From Anaerolineae bacterium (GTDB lineage: Bacteria; Chloroflexota; Anaerolineae; B4-G1), in the NCBI GenBank assembly GCA_030620125.1, contig JAUXFI010000131.1:1-5901 (forward strand): DNA of 5,901 bases, in the 5' to 3' direction. Under the pieces are notes generated by a model. That model was given only the letters and a program-made list of their open reading frames with translations, had not been told where the DNA came from and did not search any database. Shown piece by piece: positions 4,085 through 5,901 of this stretch. Positions within the stretch are counted from its first letter, which is position 1. Every line of letters starts with the position of its first letter. The position numbers and the translations under genes were made by a program.

Positions 4085-5901
4085 ATGAATAGTTACAAAT
4101 CTACCGCCACGTTGGGAGACGAGGTCGTCACCATTGAGACCGGGAAACTGGCCCAACAGGCAGGCGGCGCAGTCACAGTCAGCCACGGCGACACAGTGTT
4201 GCTCGTCACGGCGACCATGTCACGCTCTACCCGTGAGGGAATCAATTTCTTTCCCCTCACTGTGGACTTTGAGGAGCGGCTCTACGCGGCGGGCCGTATC
4301 CCAGGCTCTTTCTTCCGCCGCGAGGGACGGCCAACCGAATCGGCCACACTGACGATGCGGTTGACCGACCGTCCCATCCGTCCCCTTTTCCCCCACGACA
4401 TGCGCAACGACGTGCAGATCGTCATCACCCCTCTCTCGCAAGACGAGGAACACCAGTCCGACACCCTGTCCATCATCGGCGCTTCGGCGGCACTGACCAT
4501 ATCCGACGTCCCGTTCGATGGGCCGGTGGGAGCCGTGCGCGTGGGATACATAGACGGCGCAATGGTCATCAACCCGCCTATCTCGCAGATGGAGCACAGC
4601 GCGCTCGACCTGCGGCTGGCTGGCACCGCCGACGCCCTGCTGATGGTCGAGGCCGGGGCGAACCAAGTCAGCGAAGACGTGATGGTCGAGGCACTCCGCC
4701 GTGGCCACGAGGCCATACAAGACGTGATCCGCGCCCAGAACGAGATGCGGGATGCAGTGGGCAAGCCCAAGCGGGCCTATACCCCCCACGCCTTGCCCGA
4801 CGACTTGCGCGAGATTGTCCGCCAGCAGGTGGGCGACCGGCTGCCGGAGGCCATCTACGGCGCAACGAGCAAGACAGACCTCAACGAGCGGTTGAGGGTG
4901 CTGCGGGATGACCTGACCGAGAACTTGAGCGAGGAGTGGGACAGGGGAGCAATCAGGGAAGCCTTCGATGAAGTGAAGCGCGAACTGATCCGCCGGCGCA
5001 CGATCGAGGAAGGCGTCCGTGCCGATGGACGAGACCCCCAGACCATCCGTCATCTTTCGGCCGAGGTGGGACTGCTGCCACGGACACACGGCTCTGGCCT
5101 CTTCGCCCGTGGCGAGACCCAGGTGCTTTCCGTCGCCACGCTGGGCACGCCTCGGGAGGAGCAAATGCTGGACGACCTCTCGCCGGAGGAGACCAAGCGC
5201 TACATGCATCACTATAATTTCCCGCCCTACTCCACCGGCGAGACACGCCCGCTGCGCGGCCCCCGTCGGCGCGAGATTGGCCATGGCGCGCTGGCCGAAC
5301 GGGCACTGCTGCCGGTGATCCCCGACAATAGCGAGTTTCCCTACACCCTTCGCGTCGTCAGCGAGGCACTCAGTTCCAACGGCTCTACTTCGATGGCGAG
5401 CGTATGTGGGAGCACACTGGCACTCATGGATGCCGGTGTGCCCATCAAGGCCCCGGTCGCGGGCATCGCGATGGGCCTGATGATGGAGAACGGTCGCTAT
5501 CAAATCTTGACCGACATCCAGGGGCTGGAAGATCACATCGGAGACATGGACTTCAAGGTCGCCGGCACGCGCGCGGGGATCACTGCCTTGCAGATGGACA
5601 TCAAGATTGCTGGTCTCTCCTACGACATCCTGGCTCTTGCGCTGGAACAGGCTCGCCAGGCACGCATGCAGATTCTCGATGTGATTGAAGCGACCATCCC
5701 CACGCCACGGGCCGAACTTTCGCCCTATGCGCCCCGGATGAACATTTTGCACATAGCGCCCGATAAACTGGGGGCAGTCATCGGTACGGGTGGCAAGACG
5801 GTGCGTGCCATCCAGGAAGAGTGCGATGTGCGTATCGACATCGAGGATGATGGCACCATCTACATTGCCTCGACCAGCGGCCCGGCTGCAGAGAAGGCGC
5901 A
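4085..5901 (+). CDS. pnp: Polynucleotide phosphorylase (PNPase), C-terminus cut by window edge
   Basis: Phosphorolytic 3'-to-5' exoribonuclease releasing nucleoside diphosphates from RNA; normally a trimer and often part of RNA-degrading complexes. 605 codons are visible with no stop. Domains: first RNase PH-like domain (about 10-140) with [20 protein letters not shown] and [11 protein letters not shown]; an all-helical linker (about 145-300); second, catalytic RNase PH domain (about 310-545) with [15 protein letters not shown], the phosphate-binding SNGSTSMAS (431-439) and GDMDFKVAG. Asp483, Asp489 and Lys491 match E. coli Asp486, Asp492 and Lys494. A KH domain begins about 551 with loop VIGTGGK (Thr where Pro or Ser is usual). 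The rest of the KH domain and the S1 domain lie outside the window. The start at ATG 4085 is supported by GGAGGT 6 bases upstream. A structured leader suggests autoregulation. All core catalytic residues are present, so the enzyme should be active. Confidence 0.98.
   Translation, partial: MNSYKSTATLGDEVVTIETGKLAQQAGGAVTVSHGDTVLLVTATMSRSTREGINFFPLTVDFEERLYAAGRIPGSFFRREGRPTESATLTMRLTDRPIRPLFPHDMRNDVQIVITPLSQDEEHQSDTLSIIGASAALTISDVPFDGPVGAVRVGYIDGAMVINPPISQMEHSALDLRLAGTADALLMVEAGANQVSEDVMVEALRRGHEAIQDVIRAQNEMRDAVGKPKRAYTPHALPDDLREIVRQQVGDRLPEAIYGATSKTDLNERLRVLRDDLTENLSEEWDRGAIREAFDEVKRELIRRRTIEEGVRADGRDPQTIRHLSAEVGLLPRTHGSGLFARGETQVLSVATLGTPREEQMLDDLSPEETKRYMHHYNFPPYSTGETRPLRGPRRREIGHGALAERALLPVIPDNSEFPYTLRVVSEALSSNGSTSMASVCGSTLALMDAGVPIKAPVAGIAMGLMMENGRYQILTDIQGLEDHIGDMDFKVAGTRAGITALQMDIKIAGLSYDILALALEQARQARMQILDVIEATIPTPRAELSPYAPRMNILHIAPDKLGAVIGTGGKTVRAIQEECDVRIDIEDDGTIYIASTSGPAAEKA

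Noticed and set aside
4220..5752. A 510-codon open frame on the minus strand opposite pnp.
   Set aside because: It is the shadow of a GC-rich coding strand with strong codon bias. The plus-strand product is an unmistakable PNPase, whereas the antisense product shows no recognisable domain.

Overview
The window looks like a stretch of chromosome from a GC-rich bacterium, most likely a member of the Chloroflexota (Anaerolineae-like). This placement is an inference from protein style: a MurJ with a YDLLVGG-type loop, a sortase with a long charged cytoplasmic N-terminus followed by a Pro/Thr linker, and short heptanucleotide repeats between genes. No rRNA or other decisive marker is present. Every long open stretch is accounted for by five protein genes in two divergent blocks. 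There is no sign of a mobile element, CRISPR array or tRNA.

Left block, minus strand (3383 down to 1): a MurJ/MviN-family lipid flippase, a class I SAM-dependent methyltransferase 6 bases after it, and a membrane-anchored sortase whose ATG overlaps the methyltransferase stop (ATGA). The sortase runs off the left edge just after its catalytic Cys and Arg. The spacing indicates one transcript devoted to the cell envelope, probably driven by a promoter at 3419-3447.

Middle (3384-3596): a divergent intergenic region. It holds a candidate minus-strand promoter for murJ, about six copies of a 7-base tandem repeat (3461-3502), a candidate extended -10 promoter for rpsO directly abutting the repeat, and a short G-rich leader that may fold.

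Right block, plus strand (3597 to the right edge): rpsO (ribosomal protein S15, exactly 89 residues), a terminator-like hairpin, a long structured leader, and pnp (polynucleotide phosphorylase), which is cut by the window edge in its KH domain. The rpsO-pnp pair is a classical bacterial arrangement linking ribosome assembly with RNA decay.

The most interesting signal is the pnp leader (3964-4084). A long imperfect hairpin ends in a 3' arm that contains a perfect 9-base complement of the pnp Shine-Dalgarno region. The two pairings share bases and cannot coexist. This suggests a switch in which cutting or removing the hairpin's 5' arm frees the 3' arm to mask the ribosome binding site, a possible autoregulatory circuit for PNPase. 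Secondary points are a MurJ lacking two arginines known to matter in E. coli MurJ, an 8-G tract inside the sortase gene, and a heptad repeat running into the rpsO promoter.
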